A DNA stretch of 64,000 nucleotides from Cyanoderma ruficeps. Its lineage: Eukaryota; Chordata; Aves; Passeriformes; Timaliidae. Under the pieces are notes generated by a model. That model searched no databases and was not told the origin of the DNA. It saw only the letters and a program-made list of their open reading frames with translations. Position numbers and translations under genes: made by a program. The stretch spans positions 10,074,276 to 10,138,275 of the forward strand of contig VZDJ01006585.1 in NCBI GenBank assembly GCA_008694505.1, read 5' to 3'. This document shows, piece by piece, positions 37,105 to 50,400 of the stretch (the stretch's first letter is position 1; every line of letters starts with the position of its first letter).

Positions 37105-40100
37105 AGTTTATGATCTTCAGCTGTGAAACACTGCCTGCCTTTATTAAGCATCATAACCCTATGTAAAATTGTACCATTTTATATTATATTGCACTCGATA
37201 AAATCTAGGAATAGGGTCAAAAATTCTAAGAAAAAATATTATCCGGAGGAAAGCTTATTTCCTCTCACAGTCTTGGACTTAAGTGGTGCAGTTGACAGCA
37301 TGAATGGACTTAGTGTAGCATTTAGCTACTTAGGGTACTTAGAATTTAAGATCTGTGATCATCCTAAGCAACCTGGGAAAAGTCTAGGACTCAGATATCC
37401 TATTCCTCAGGAAAATTAGCTTATTGTCAAACAATGTCTGGCTCTATTCACTATTGACAGAATCATGAAGATGTTAGCTAAAATTTCACAACACATAACT
37501 TCTCAGATGCATCTGAGGCTGGCTCTTTTGGATAGTCTCAATTAATATCTGAACAATAAACTTCAGGAAGGATTTAGGTTGCTGCTTGCTATTTCTACTC
37601 AAAAATGTGACCTAGAGCATGTACATTTCAACTTAGAGTTTAATTACATCAAATTTTATCACAGGAAGACATAGTGTTTATGCACTTACTCTCCAGTACC
37701 ATCTGAAATCCATCATATATGATATAATTATGGTGTGATTGTCACATGTGAGTTTCATGTGGTAGTGAGGAGTTATTTTTCTGACCAATTATTTGAGATT
37801 TTTGATGCAATTTAAAGATTCAGACTTTCTGGGTATAATTTAGATAGAAGTGTTCTTCTTGTTGTTTCTTTGCATGTCTAATTTGGACATTATCATCAAG
37901 ACTCACAATGCCCTGGATTATTTTGTAAAATGAATAGTTTAACAACTGTTGAATGAAAACACACTTTGAGTGTAACATATTTCAGATTGTGATAACATCT
38001 AGTTAAAACATCAGTCTGTACTGCTACTGCAATGCAACATGTTTAAAGACAGAACAGCACTTACTAATTTGTTAACTTCGTTGCTATGTATGAGACTTCA
38101 TGATAAAACATGAACCAAAAATTGGTGAAATTTTTCATTTAAAATTACTTACATCAACGCTAAAAGCATCAAATGGAAAGCTGTTTCTATACACACCATT
38201 ATTTTACCTACTAAATAGGCTTTTCTAGAATGACAACTGTTTGCATACCCTGTTTAGAAAGCACTTCTACAACTGTGATTGAGCTAATCCGAGCAACTCA
38301 ACCATTGCCGTCTAGCTTAATATTCTTAAATAGCACCTAAAGAAACTAAAAGTAAGTAGCCTTTCCCTTAGCCTTTTCTTAATGATGCTTTCATGCAATA
38401 TTCCTTGGCCAAAAATGGAAACAACACAAAAGACCATTTCATGTCTAAAATGCATGATGCTGGTAATAAATATGAAGGATTTCTCTGTGGGGATTAGAGA
38501 TTTAGTATGCAGCATTGTGCTGTACAAGGTGAAAATGAAGTCTACCTTTCACTGAGTCATTTCTCATCTTTCTTTGAAAAGTGCACTATCTCCATGTTTT
38601 CAAGTCATTTCAAATCACTGATATAGTCATACTGGTAGGAGAAACAGGTATTTTTTTGATCAATTTTTGACTTAAAGCCTGGCTAATGCGACAAATTACT
38701 ATAATGAACTACTTTGTCCATGACTACACTTCCTTACTAGACAGTGCAGAGGAGCTGGAAAAAGCTAAATGTTCAAAAATAATAAAGAACATGAGGTGCC
38801 ATGCATTTAATTATCTTTTGAAGGCTGTTTGTATTCCCTGTACTGAACAGAAAGCTTCAGCTGGTCAAGACATTTAAGAATTTTAAGCTCTCAATATTGA
38901 TTTTTCGTTTGATGTAGAATTGAGTTTTAGTCTAGATATTCCCTTCATTGATAAATAACAAGGAAAAAATGCTCTCTTTAAATATGGTACGTTTTCATGT
39001 GGCTGTTAGTTGTTGGAGAAACAGACATACCCATGCACAAAAGAGAAAATGTTTAGCTAATTGAAGTGCACATAGTACACAGTTTAAAGGTGGTTCAGAA
39101 ACAAGTGGGATTTTTTTTTTCTCCTTTATGGAACATTTAGATAAAGATTAAAGAGTTTAGCAATTGCTGGATTTGTTGCAACAAAAATGTTGCATTGAAT
39201 GTGGGACACAGAGTATAGGATAGTGAAGTCGGGCAATGAAAGAAAACAGAGGCATTTTGAATTTTTTAAAGTAAAGCAAAACAAAACAAAGAATCTAGAG
39301 GTCTTTTATGCTTATAGATATTTTATGGAAAGCCTTCCAAGCAGGTTATAAAGATCAAATATCAAAATACCACTAGCCTTTTATGGTAGTCTGTGAGTAT
39401 TTTTCATTATTCTTATAGGAAATTCTAGTATTTTTTGTAGGTCGGGGTGGGTTTTTTTTTCCTCAGATGAGAGATGAGTAAATGGTCGTTCAGCATTTGC
39501 AAATAGATGTGAGTGTTTTTCTGGAGGGGAACTGATCTGGACGAAGGCAGAAAGGAGGGGTAGGGAGGATGAGATCTGTATAATGAAGTTGTGGTGTTAA
39601 TGCCAAAAAGTTAAAGGTAAAATGTAACAGTTTGTCACAATTATGTTTCATATTGGCAGGTGTTCTGAACTTTCTGTTTGATAACTAGACATATAAATTT
39701 CAGTTCTTAAAGCTTTGCAGCCAATTTAAGGGCTCATTTATTTCTCTGACAGTAAGATATATATGCTGCCTGGTGTAGTGGATGTCTGGGGCCAAATCCA
39801 CCACTTTGTTGCTTGTGTGTCTTGTGGGAAGTAAATAGTAGCAATTTTTCAGCACAGGCATACCAGCACAAGGTGTTTAGCAAATAAATGAGCATAAGAT
39901 GACCTGTAGTGTCCTGAAATTACTAAAATTCATGAATAATAAAATGATCTATAGATTGTTAGCAGAGGGCTATAGCAAAGGCTAATTTGCAGTCACTGAA
40001 GCTCTACAAGATAATTTGTAATTTTTGAAAATTTAATGACTTCATCAGTTTTTTACCTATTTTTTTACCAATATAATTGTCTGAAAGCTACCCTCAGCAG

Positions 40101-43100
40101 AGATCGTCTGTCTAAATAAAATCACAATCACTTCTATCATCACATTATGAGTACTGAGCTGACTTAATCTGTACAAATTTTCTTTACTTCCAACAATAGG
40201 GCAACTACCAAAAATATCTTTTTATCTTATGAGCATATATTTTTCTTTTTTAAAAATCTTATTAACATATGAAACAAGTATTAAAAAACCCCCAAACAAA
40301 CAACAATGTAACAATGCAAAGGAAAGAGGAACTTGGGAAAAAAAAGAAATCTAGTGAGCAAAATACAGCTCTTTGAAAATAAGTGAAAGGCCCTTAAAAA
40401 TCAAAGAAATGAGAAATAAAATTAAAAACATCAGCACGTAATATCATATAAATTTGCTGGCATTTAGCTAAAGCTTTGGAAGGAAAAGAAGTGACCCATG
40501 AGTTCGGGTCCTTGATCATTTTTTATTTATTTATTTGCATTATTCACTGACACATTCATACTGAAGTAACCGAGAAAACAAAGACTGAAACTACAGTTAT
40601 TCTCTTCTTTACCTGAATGGTTGATCACTTACTGCAACTGTTTTGTTCTCCCAATTTAAAATATTTTTATTTCTACTCAGTGTATGACATCTTCACACTT
40701 GGCTGTCTCCAACATACTCTTCAGTTGGAGATGGATTTGCATTATCTTGGATACTACAACAGAAAAATTGGATGCAAGGCCTGGTTTTGTTTGGTTTTTT
40801 TTCATTATGTAAATTTTATGGTTATTTGAATTCTCAGATTTGCCTGTCTCATATCAATATATGCAAATTTAGAAAAACATACAATCTTTGCTATATTGTT
40901 CTATGTCACCTTTTCTACAAATCAATGCCCACCCCTCAGTTGAACAGAGGTAAGTATAGGTTGATGGCTTTTTCCCTGGTGTATTTTTAACAGACAAAAA
41001 TCCATCTATTACTTTTGAAGAAATAGTCCCACACTAGGAATTAGTGGGGAGTAGCATTTTTTAATTACAAATGTAAGTATCAGAAGAATGTTCTGTTTGC
41101 AGTAATGTACATTTCTTTCAGGAAAAATTTGGACCATAGTTTAGAAAAGCAAAAGTAGAAAATGGGAGCATCGTCTCTGTAATAGTCTCTGCTTTCTCTA
41201 AATCACATTCTTAATTAAAGAAGTTACATTTTGAAACTATTTAAAAAGGAAAGCTAATTAGCATCATTCTGTCAGTGTAGAGAAATAGTGACATTTGGCA
41301 GATACTTGAGAAGTACTTTAAGGAGATATTTACAGTGACAATATTAAAGAAAGAGAAAGTACAAATGAAATATAGCAATATCTGGAAATTGCCATTAAAA
41401 GAAAAAAGTATTCAAAGGAGGAAAATTAAAGATAAAATAAATGAAATGAGCAGTTAGTCTGCTTATTTTACAATTTTAATTGCTTTTTAACCTTTAGAAT
41501 TCTTCTGAAGACAAAAAAAAATGCATTTATAAAGTCTTCTTTGGTTTTATTTTTTAAAGTAGTTATTCTCTGACAATGCAGAACAAATTTCTCCTTTTAA
41601 AATGTTCTTGAATCATGATTGAAAATTTATGACTTAATAAGTACCATTCCATGAAATATTTATATTGCTCTTCAAGTGGTATTTTTGAAGAAAAAGAAAA
41701 AAGAAGAGAATTATTAGCTTGCAGCAATAAGTTTCTCTAGACAATGGACTTCTTGGATGAAACTTCACATAGGTAATCACAGTGACCTTGTTCTTTGCAA
41801 AAGTTGTGCATAATGTTTATTGTAATCAGAACATATGGGCCATCTAATTAGTCCCAGAGCTTCAGTGTTGGTGCTTAAAACATGGTAAGTGGGAATTGTT
41901 CCTTAAAAAGGTCAGCACAAATGGAATGTCTGGAATCCTTTTGGTTTTGGTTTTATTCACCTTCCCAGTCAGTGAAGAAATGTACCCATCTGAGGTTTCT
42001 CGGACAGTGTCTAGAAGGAGAGTAAATAATAATTAAATGCATACACCTATACATACTAGGAATTATTATCATGCCATTTTTACTGGTTTGCTACGAAACC
42101 TTTTTTCATCTTATCTTGATCATGCATCCCCAGAAAATAAACTTCCTTGAAAATGAAAAATGAAGCACAAGTTTAATATTGCTTTTACTTTCTGCGATTG
42201 CTGACCTTTTGGTCTAGAATCCTTTTTTTATTCGTTCATGCTATGAATAGGTTGTGTGCTATATTGTCTTTTTTGTAGTAAAATTATCAATATTTCCTAA
42301 TAGCATTCTAGCTATTTGACAGGTTAAAAGTAAGGGTGAATGCCCCAGAAAAAGGTTGTCTTCTTGCAAGCCTGTAAGCCTGTCAGGGTGGTATCAGGCA
42401 AAGATAAGGTGCCCAAAGAACCTGCAAACTGGGGCGTAGCACTGATACATCGTTCTGCCTCTGCCTGTTTGGCACCCAGGAGGCTGAAACTCAATAAATC
42501 CCTGAGTCTCCAGAAATTGCCTTTTCAGATCATACTAAGCTCTAACATTGCTCTACTTCTTTGGTTGCATTAAGGGTTTTCTGAATTTGTACGGCTGCTG
42601 GCTAACTACATTCACTCTAAAATCTCATGGCAAAACTTGTGCTCTACAGAGCACGAGAAACAGAAACTAATATTATCTACTAGGATGAAGGAGAGTCCTC
42701 TGCATCACTGGGGCTGTAGAATAAAGACATTATGTTTTTTTATCATCTTAACACTGTGTGAAGTTCACCTCCTTATTCAGGCTCCTTATCATGATCTAAA
42801 ATGAAATAATCAGCTTAACTGTGGAGAGTGTAGCACAGACTTGTCTACGTGACACATATGCAATCTAAACCATTAAATCCATTTAAAAACTCGCTGAATT
42901 TAACTTAAGACCCCGATTTGGAGTGATTTTTCCATTGGGTACCATGGAATGTGTCTCCATCAGAATTTTTCCAAGGGTTACCTCTATACACGTTGTCCTT
43001 AATTGCTTTCCTTGCTCTAAGCACTCTTTGCACTAACACAGCACTTTCTCTGCACTGCAGCAACAGTGTACATGCCAGCAACACAGCTACCTAAAACGAA

Positions 43101-43411
43101 ATACACCGTGCCTGCTCAATAACCTTTGGGTAGAGAGATGTGTGAACCTCACCAAACAGATGCATTAGACCTATTAAATCTCTGGTCTGATAATTCTAAT
43201 AGCCAGCATTCAAGCAAGTTAATTTAATGAGCTTATTTCAGTAAGAGCAATTTCAGCTATTTTCATGTGTTTGAGTGTAATATTTCTTTGCTTCACCTTT
43301 TTAGTAAAACTCATTAAAACCACACAGACTCAGTTAACTTTTTCAAATAGCCACTTTTTACAGAACTAGAGGAATTAAGTGAAATGAGAGCAGTGTTCTG
43401 AGAATGCTTTG
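37105..43411. other. Long AT-rich stretch without recognised elements
   Basis: About 6.3 kb in which I see no gene and no transposon. There is a modestly GC-richer patch at about 42330-42560 with an in-context AATAAA ('ctcaataaatccctgagtct'). It carries a 77-codon open frame of no known family and could be a worn LTR end. Elsewhere only A/T-rich sequence, T-runs and a (TTTA)n near 40520. Confidence 0.55.
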
Positions 43412-43893
43412 CCGCAGCCTCCCCTCCAGCTTCTTGCTCTTCTCTGACTCAGCCAGGATCAGGCATTTCAGCTCCTTGCTCTCCCCTTCCTTCTCTGTCA
43501 CCTGGAGACAGAGGATGGAGACCTCATGCTCCAGGCCACTGATTAGGCTGTTCTTCCTCTCCATCTCCTGGACACACTGGGACACTTGCTCCGTCCTGCT
43601 CTCCTTCTCCTTCTCTCTGGCAGAGCAGAGGGACGCCAGCTCCTCTGCAATCTGCAGCTGATCCGTGGTGCCTTCCAACTCCTTGGGTTTGAGCTTCTCC
43701 TGGGAGAGCTGCTGGGAAACTCCCTCCAGTGCCTCGGCAGCTCTCTGGGCATCCACCTCCAGCTTGGCCACATGCTGGGCTGCCTTTTGCTCTGCCACAG
43801 CCATCTTCTCCTGCAGGGAGGAAATCTCGGCCCTCAGCTTCTGTTTCTGCTCCTCACTCTCCTTCTGGTAGCAAAGGATGCCCTTGAACTTAA
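43412..43893 (-). pseudogene. NUMA1: NUMA1 coiled-coil fragment (displaced gene copy)
   Basis: On the minus strand an open frame of 182 codons (43906 down to 43358) is almost entirely a heptad-type coiled coil rich in E, K, Q and L. Three stretches identify it: MERKNSLISGLEHEVSIL, EKEGESKELK and AESEKSKKLEGRLR. They match the rod domain of NUMA1 (nuclear mitotic apparatus protein) as I remember the vertebrate protein, nearly residue for residue. NUMA1 is a spindle-pole and nuclear-matrix protein with a very long central coiled coil; only about 160 of its roughly 2,100 residues are present here. Homology is lost after GRLR (about 43412) and before ILCYQKE (about 43890). There is no start, no stop of its own and no flanking NUMA1 sequence. 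The fragment is sharply more GC-rich than its surroundings. It has no internal stop or frameshift, so it is young or constrained. This part of NUMA1 lies inside one very large exon in mammals, so lack of introns does not prove retroposition. No poly-A tail is seen. The overlapping frames on the other strand are shadows. Confidence 0.88.
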
Positions 43894-46085
43894 ACTTTAG
43901 TAATTTTTATATGTCTGAATTGGGCTCACTGGATCAGACCTTGAATGATATCGCTGCCATGCTTAAAACTATTATATATGTGCGTTATGCACAGATTAAT
44001 TTAAAAAGTATTTCTTTTTACCTGAATTTTTAAGCAGAAATTTGCTCAAAATGTAATGCTGTTTCTTGAATATCTGAATGCTGGTGGGGTTTTTGCAGTC
44101 ACTTATGATGCTGACAACCAAATGTTAAAGCTATAAATGCTAGGAACAGAACCAGGAAGTCTGATTAAACTTTGAAAATGAAAATTTCCAGCATAACTCT
44201 AGCTCCTTGGAAGATTATTCATTTTAACAAGCTAAACCAAATTGTACAGATAAAATGGATGCGTTAAAGTGGCATCATTCTGTGCAAGCTTCCATATGCA
44301 GTGACTGTGAAAACCTCTCTGTCAGTATGTATAAATACTTCTGAGTCGCAACCTTTGTCTGAGGATTTATAAAGATTTACAAAACAGAGGGACAGTATAG
44401 ATGCAACAAAACTTGTTCAGAGAAATACCAAGATCATTAGCCTTTCATTGTAGACTACAGACAGACACGCAGATTAAACTAAAATCAGATATAAATTTTT
44501 AAATATATGAGAAATCTTTTTTCAACATTTTGTTTCCTATTTTGATCCTCCATCACACACTTTAGAAAAAAAACAATAATCCACTAAAGCCTACACCTCA
44601 AAAAAGTTAATAAACTGTTCTGGCAAGAAAGAGAAATATTGTCTGGCTGATCCTAAGGGTTATTTTGTACTGATGATTTTGCCAGCACTTCCAATATACA
44701 GAATCTGAAGACGTATCTTTCCATCTTATGGTTTCAGTCCCAATCCATGAGATCTAACAGCAAAAAGCCAGGTGCATGAGGTGGAAGAAACAGTAGTGAC
44801 ATAACAGCCATTGCTAGTACATATTGCCAAGTTCAGTTAAGGATGCTTGAGGAAGGGGGAGAAAAGAGAGTTCCCTTTTTATTCTACTTGGTGAAGTGAA
44901 AATAACAATATAAATATGGAAAAATGCTTATGGGAAATACAAAGTTCTTTCTCTTTTCTTTTACCTTCTTTTTTTCAGACATTACATTCATTTTACATTA
45001 CATTCATTACCTCCATGTTTAAACTAGAATGCAGTCATTTGTTTTCTGTTTTACTAATATTCTGTATACCTGTACGCTGCAGACTTTAAAAGCACAGCCT
45101 TAAAAATGCAGAATAATGTTCTGTAAATTATCCAACATGACAGCCATAGTAGTTTCAATAGGCTGCAAATCTTCCAAGAATCGGGATAGATACTTTGATG
45201 TTTAGTCCAAGCTAAACTCCATGTTGTTTTGTGTAACATCCTACTATTATCACACTGTCATAACTACAAAATGTAAGCAAGGCATACTTCAATAGTCACT
45301 AGATTAGAATAGATAAAATATTTTCCAGCAGATTACATTCGAATACATAATACTTTGGATTTTTTTCAGAACTGTGAAAGGATTGTGAGCAACCCCTTGG
45401 ATTAAAAATACTTCACAGAATCTATTGTCCTTCAGGATTATAGGTTTATATTTTGAGTCATGCAGTACACCTTTTGGTTCCATTCATGGACTGCAGTTCA
45501 TTGTACTATGCAGTCTGCACAATACCTTTGAATGAAACAGACCAAGGAGAAATGATTAAAGAAAAAGTCGCAGTTTTTAATTCTTTTGAGAGGAAGCCAG
45601 TTTGGCACCATGAGATTGCAATAAGAACTATGGTGAGAATCACAGTTTATTTTTGCTCTGATGCTGACTGACTCCTCCTATGATTTCAACCAAATTAATC
45701 AAGGCCTAATTCTGTCAACTTTAGCCACAATGATTGCTTCTTTACTCAGTGAGCAATCCCAAATATATAAGAAAGTTGGAAAGTATGCAGAACCTTTCAC
45801 AAATATCAGAAGGCTGAATCCACTCAAAAATGGATCCCTCTCAGTATGAAATGTATCTCACTGACTTCCCTCTAGTCACAAAAAGTATTCTGTGTTACAG
45901 ATCTACAGTAGCAGTTGAAAGAACCAGTTATTTATTTTTTTCTGGGTGGCTTTTTTTTTTTTTTTTTACAATTGCCCAGTAATGCTACTATTGGACATGG
46001 TCTTCAGATATTTATAAATAATATTATTCTACACATTGCATGACTGCAGAACAACTTATGTCAAGTTCTGCAGTTATCAAATCTG
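43894..46085. other. AT-rich DNA, nothing recognised
   Basis: Ordinary AT-rich sequence. A 16-bp tandem duplication ('acattacattcatttt') occurs at about 44980-45010 and a T17 run at 45951-45967. Frames up to 72 codons show no motif. Confidence 0.6.
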
Positions 46086-46141
46086 CTGACTGGATAGAGG
46101 CAAATCTACTGCAGCAGCCCCATGCCTCTATGTCCAGTCAG
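46086..46141. repeat. Bulged hairpin with 20-nt loop
   Basis: 'ctgactggatagaggca' (46086-46102) pairs with 'tgcctctatgtccagtcag' (46123-46141). All 17 bases pair, with two extra bases bulged in the right arm and a 20-nt loop. It stands exactly at the left edge of the C-rich block that follows. It may be structural RNA, a terminal structure of a mobile element, or chance. The stem is short for a miRNA precursor. Confidence 0.75.
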
Positions 46142-47400
46142 TAGGGAGGCTAGACATGTATTCCCAGTAGGCACAAACGCACAGATATATGGCACATTAT
46201 ACACTCAGCTGGCCACACAGATCAATGCAGATGAAAACATTCATCACTGACACAGACAGAAACAGCACCAAAAGCATCACTGTGCTCCCATTTCTCATTA
46301 TATATCTGTGTGTTTGTGTATGTGTACATATGTCCGTTCGTACCTGGTGGATCCCTCCAGCAGCTGAGCTCACCCAGTCTGCCCTTGAATCCCAATCTCT
46401 CCATTTGCACCCCCACATACAACCCCCCAAGGTTTGCAGTCACATCCAGGTGTTGGCACAGACAATTACACACACACACAAAGACACTGATGCAAGCAGA
46501 TACTCTAGTCAACCCCCAGACCATGTGATCCCTCCAGCAGTTCTCTGGAACTCCCTGGGTGCTCTGAAAACCGGCTTCTGCTGTGGTCTCCCCCTCAGAG
46601 ACACAGGGGGGATTCCCTGGTCACTTCATCTACTCAACTGGCTCATCTGGCTTATCTTCAAAACAAATCACATCCTCACAACTTCACTTGTACCAGTTGC
46701 TACCTCTGACCCTTGGTCTGATTCAATTTGCTGGAACTCAACCCCTCTTACACACATGCATACTGAAGAGAGATTCCCTTATCTGGGGAAAGAGTTAGAA
46801 AGGAATTCAACAAGAAGGTAAGACAGACTGAATTGATCAGGTGCAAAGTATGGCTGAAAACTGTACAGACCAACAATCTATTAACATACCAATGTCCCTA
46901 TTTATCCTCTTACCCCTTTGTTTTCTCATTCTTGTTCCTCAGCAAATCACCCAGATCTATCCCTCTATCCTTTCCCTTGCTTTTGGTCTCCTGTAAACAT
47001 TCTGGCTTTTCTCTTGCATCCCATAATATGTTGCGAATTCTCTAAGTAGTGGCTTACACTTATTCAGTAAAATGATGTTACAGACATTCCCTTTGACTGC
47101 TGGGGTAGCTGTGGCATCTGAACCATGGGCCTGAAGTACTCCTGGGACAGCCTGGACAAGACTGTCTCATTCTCTGTCTTTAACTTGGGAACCCACTTTA
47201 CACTGTACCCCTGTTATCCTCTGAGGTGCTGGACAGGGCTGTGATGGAGTGATGAATCCCATGGTGTGTCTGGGTGTAGCCCAGCAGTTGTGCCTCCTAT
47301 CTCCGTTCCTTTAGGCTCAACTCTGTCTGTGAAAATGGACATTTTTTAGCAGACAAGCTAAAAATGGGTTCTTGAATATGACGTTATTCCCTCCACAACA
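46142..47400. other. C-rich block of unknown origin with 210-codon open frame
   Basis: This 1.2-kb region is markedly richer in C than its AT-rich flanks and includes TG and CA simple repeats (about 46306-46330 and 46467-46482). An ATG-initiated frame of 210 codons (46189-46821, +) is the longest in the window. However, four other frames over the same bases are also open for 70-100 codons, which points to low stop density. Its product is rich in H, T, S and P and includes the translated repeats CVCVCVH and THTHK. No family is recognised. A worn LTR or retroelement interior is the most likely alternative, but I found no diagnostic end or motif. Confidence 0.4.
46599..46817 (+). other. Second exon-like segment (weak candidate)
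   Basis: A pyrimidine-rich acceptor 'tgtggtctccccctcag' precedes 46599 and a good donor 'aag|gtaaga' follows 46817. The interval is 219 bp, a multiple of three. The 210-codon frame stays open through it and terminates at the TAA that overlaps the donor, as is common when an exon runs into an intron. No protein family is recognised, and chance splice-like strings are frequent in this C-rich block. Confidence 0.12.
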
Positions 47401-50400
47401 GTGACACCTTTAACATTTAGGACTTAGAGACTGAAATGGCTATTAAAGAAAGAACCAGGACAAAAAAATAGAAATGGCATAAATGAATGAGAGATTCAAA
47501 CTCTAAATGGAACTGAAGAACCTTGAAAAGTATAGTGTACAAGTTAAGAGCAGCCTTGAACAATACAAACTTTTGTATTTAGCACTTATATAGCCAATAA
47601 CCTCAATTGACACTGACCTTGGGAGCAAAATGGTCCAATATTTTCACTTGGGTGAACTGTTATTGGAGAGTTTCTCTAGTGTATTAGACACAAACATGCA
47701 TTCCATCAACATCAAGTATATTCTATCTTTTTCATCAATTTTCTTTTATTTTGTGCTAACAATGTTATTGTGGTAAGGACAGGTGAAAAAAAACCACAAC
47801 TTTTTCTGAGAGTTAACTTCATCTCTGACATACTACTATTAAAATCAACCACCTTTGCTGTACTTTTTCTTTGCAGAAAGTTTTGGATTTATTATACCAG
47901 TAATAAAACAGACTGTATCAATGAAAGCAACATACAGTTATTCTCCATAGATTTTAAGATTAATTTGTTTTAAATTTGCAGAAGTGAATCTGCAGTAGGA
48001 AAACTTCTGAATGAAGTCTAAACTGTCATAGGCAAAATGCAACTAATGTACATATCCAGTAGAATTGTCAATGAGAAGGAACATTGACAAAATGTCTTAA
48101 CATAAATAAAAGATGGGACTGACAGGAGTGGTACTGACCACCCAAACATCCGTGTACATCAATTGGTAGGAGTTAAGCGAGATGACCCAAGCCAGAAGAA
48201 CAGTGGCCATGTTGTAGATTACACAGTGATAGGGCTCACTCGATCTGCTTTACCATGAAGGACAGAAATGTGGTTCAAACCCATTGTCAGAACCTATTTC
48301 TAAAATACATTGAAATTGCAGCAGGACCTTTTGGTTGCTCTTAAAACCTTAGATTTTAGGTTTCCATTTCATTCCAGAAAAACTGCTCATGCCCACAGAA
48401 AACAGTTTCCTTACATTGTTGGTTCAGCTACACACAGAAGAGACTGAGAAGAAAGGTTATCTTCTGCTTTTCTTCTGGAATTTTTTGCCATCTAGCTTCC
48501 TTGCAGTTGAAAGACAGAAAAAGGGAATCAGTGTTGCCAAACTCACTGGAATTAAGGAAAAAACAGGTGGTGCTGAAGGGAAGAAGGAAGGGACATGTCT
48601 AACTGGAGCAGCTGCCAATGGTTCACTCCAGCTGCGTCCACTAATTCCATTCCATTCTATCTTACATACAAGCGTCTAGCTTGTGTTTATATACAGAGGT
48701 AAGTTGTCACATTGCAAGAAAACACCACTCAAAAAGTAAAGACATGCAAGATACAAGACAATATATACAATCAAATATTTGTATATCTTACTTGAAGAGG
48801 AAAACAGAAATAGAAAAGAAAAATAGAAGAAAAGCAACCATAGGAAATTGATTTTTAAGATCTTTAAAAATTCTATAATTTTCCATTATGTACTATTAAA
48901 TCTAACAGGGAGAAATTCAATGTATGTGAAGTAATAGTAAGAAATTTTCAAACATTATATTAATATTGCAAATTCCTTTTCGTACTTTGGAGTTGTCAAC
49001 AATCATCAGGAAAAGACTCTTTCCCTGTGTATATCCTTATATATTGAAGCTGTCTTCTACAACTGCCAAATGGAATGGTATTCTTTATCTTGATCAGAAT
49101 AAGCTTTTTACTCAAGGGAATGTTGTTCTTCTTCTGATTTTAAGACTGATAACTGACCATTTATTTTCTGCAACAGTTTCAATATCTCCACAAAAGTAAT
49201 TGCATGTCTTTATATCTCCAAGAAAGCTCTATTTTATGTTTTACCTTCATGAAGTTGACTCAGAAACAGAATTAGAAACACTAACACACTTAAGGTTCCA
49301 TATTGAGTACAGGCTATCAGAATTTGAAATCACATTCAAATAGGTTTAAGAATTTAGGGATGAGAGTAGACAGAAACCATACAATTCACAGATAACTGGG
49401 GGAAATAAGAAGTGTTGGACAACTAGGAAACTAGCTATTTGTAAATTAAAAGTGTGTGAAATTAAAAATTAAATTATATCCCTGACCAAAACCAGTATTT
49501 TGTACAGCACCCTAGTGTACCTGGCTCCTTCATGGAGGTATTGCTTTATTTTTGACTGATGTTATTTGACCGGGTTTTCACATTTTCTTTTTTTCCATTA
49601 GGTCTCTTGTTGTTTTATGCACATAAAATATGTAGTAATGATCAGATCAGTTTGATATTTTCTAGTGATTTAACCTGTCCCAAATCCAGATACAAGAGGC
49701 ATTGTGGCCCTGGTATCCTTTTCAGGTGATCACAGTATCTCGAGCAGTCTGAAGTTCCATGGTGTGTGGCTTTGCTGTTGTAGTATATATTGCTCCTGCA
49801 CTTTTTCATAAACACTGAAGAGGAAAACAGGAAAAAAAACCCCAAAAAAACCAATGCAAAAAAAAACCCAGTCACTCTGTAATTTCCTTTCATATCAGAA
49901 ATTAGAGTATTTTGATAAACTTCTGTTTCACAGCCAAAGTTAATTTTATTAACTCTCTCCTTAACACTTGCCTCCCTACATTTATATTTGGAGTACTGTT
50001 TCTCTGGGATTCAACTTCTTTTAATCTGCCATCTCTTTGAAAACTCTTTCCACTCTCTTTTCCTGTTCTCTTCTTATTTTATTCCTGCTTGATATGTCTA
50101 TCAATTTACTACTCACAAGCATATCTTGAGGGAAAAAAAAAAACAACAAAAAAAACCCATTAAAAATTATTGAGTTGTTGTTGGAATTGCCATCACATGA
50201 GAGAATATTGGGGCGAAAAAAGACATATAGTATTCCCTTCACGTTCCATTCTGCTTTTCTTCATATTAATAGGAATTAATAAATTCTATGAATATATACT
50301 CAAACAATGCACACTGTGTATTTAGTTGATTGGTTTTTGGTTTTTTTTCTAGTTTAGAAAACAAGGACAAAAATCATAATAAAAGTTTTCAGCAGAAGCC

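Noticed and set aside
37123..37419. 98-codon plus-strand frame just after a CR1 remnant
   Set aside because: No family resemblance, no splice context, and AT-rich composition identical to the background.
42330..42560. GC-richer patch with AATAAA, possibly an LTR end
   Set aside because: No terminal TG/CA pair, no flanking duplication and no retroelement coding sequence nearby. Mentioned only in the gap description.
43404..43900. Leucine- and serine-rich plus-strand frames opposite the NUMA1 fragment
   Set aside because: They are antisense shadows of a GC-rich coiled-coil coding segment; the minus strand carries the recognisable protein.
48230..48310. 'ggttcaaaccc' resembling a tRNA B box
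   Set aside because: No A box at the right distance, no acceptor stem and no good anticodon arm could be found, so neither a tRNA nor a tRNA-derived SINE is supported.
48389..48679. 96-codon frame with lysine/glycine-rich centre
   Set aside because: No recognised motif, no exon-type boundaries seen and length within what chance allows here.
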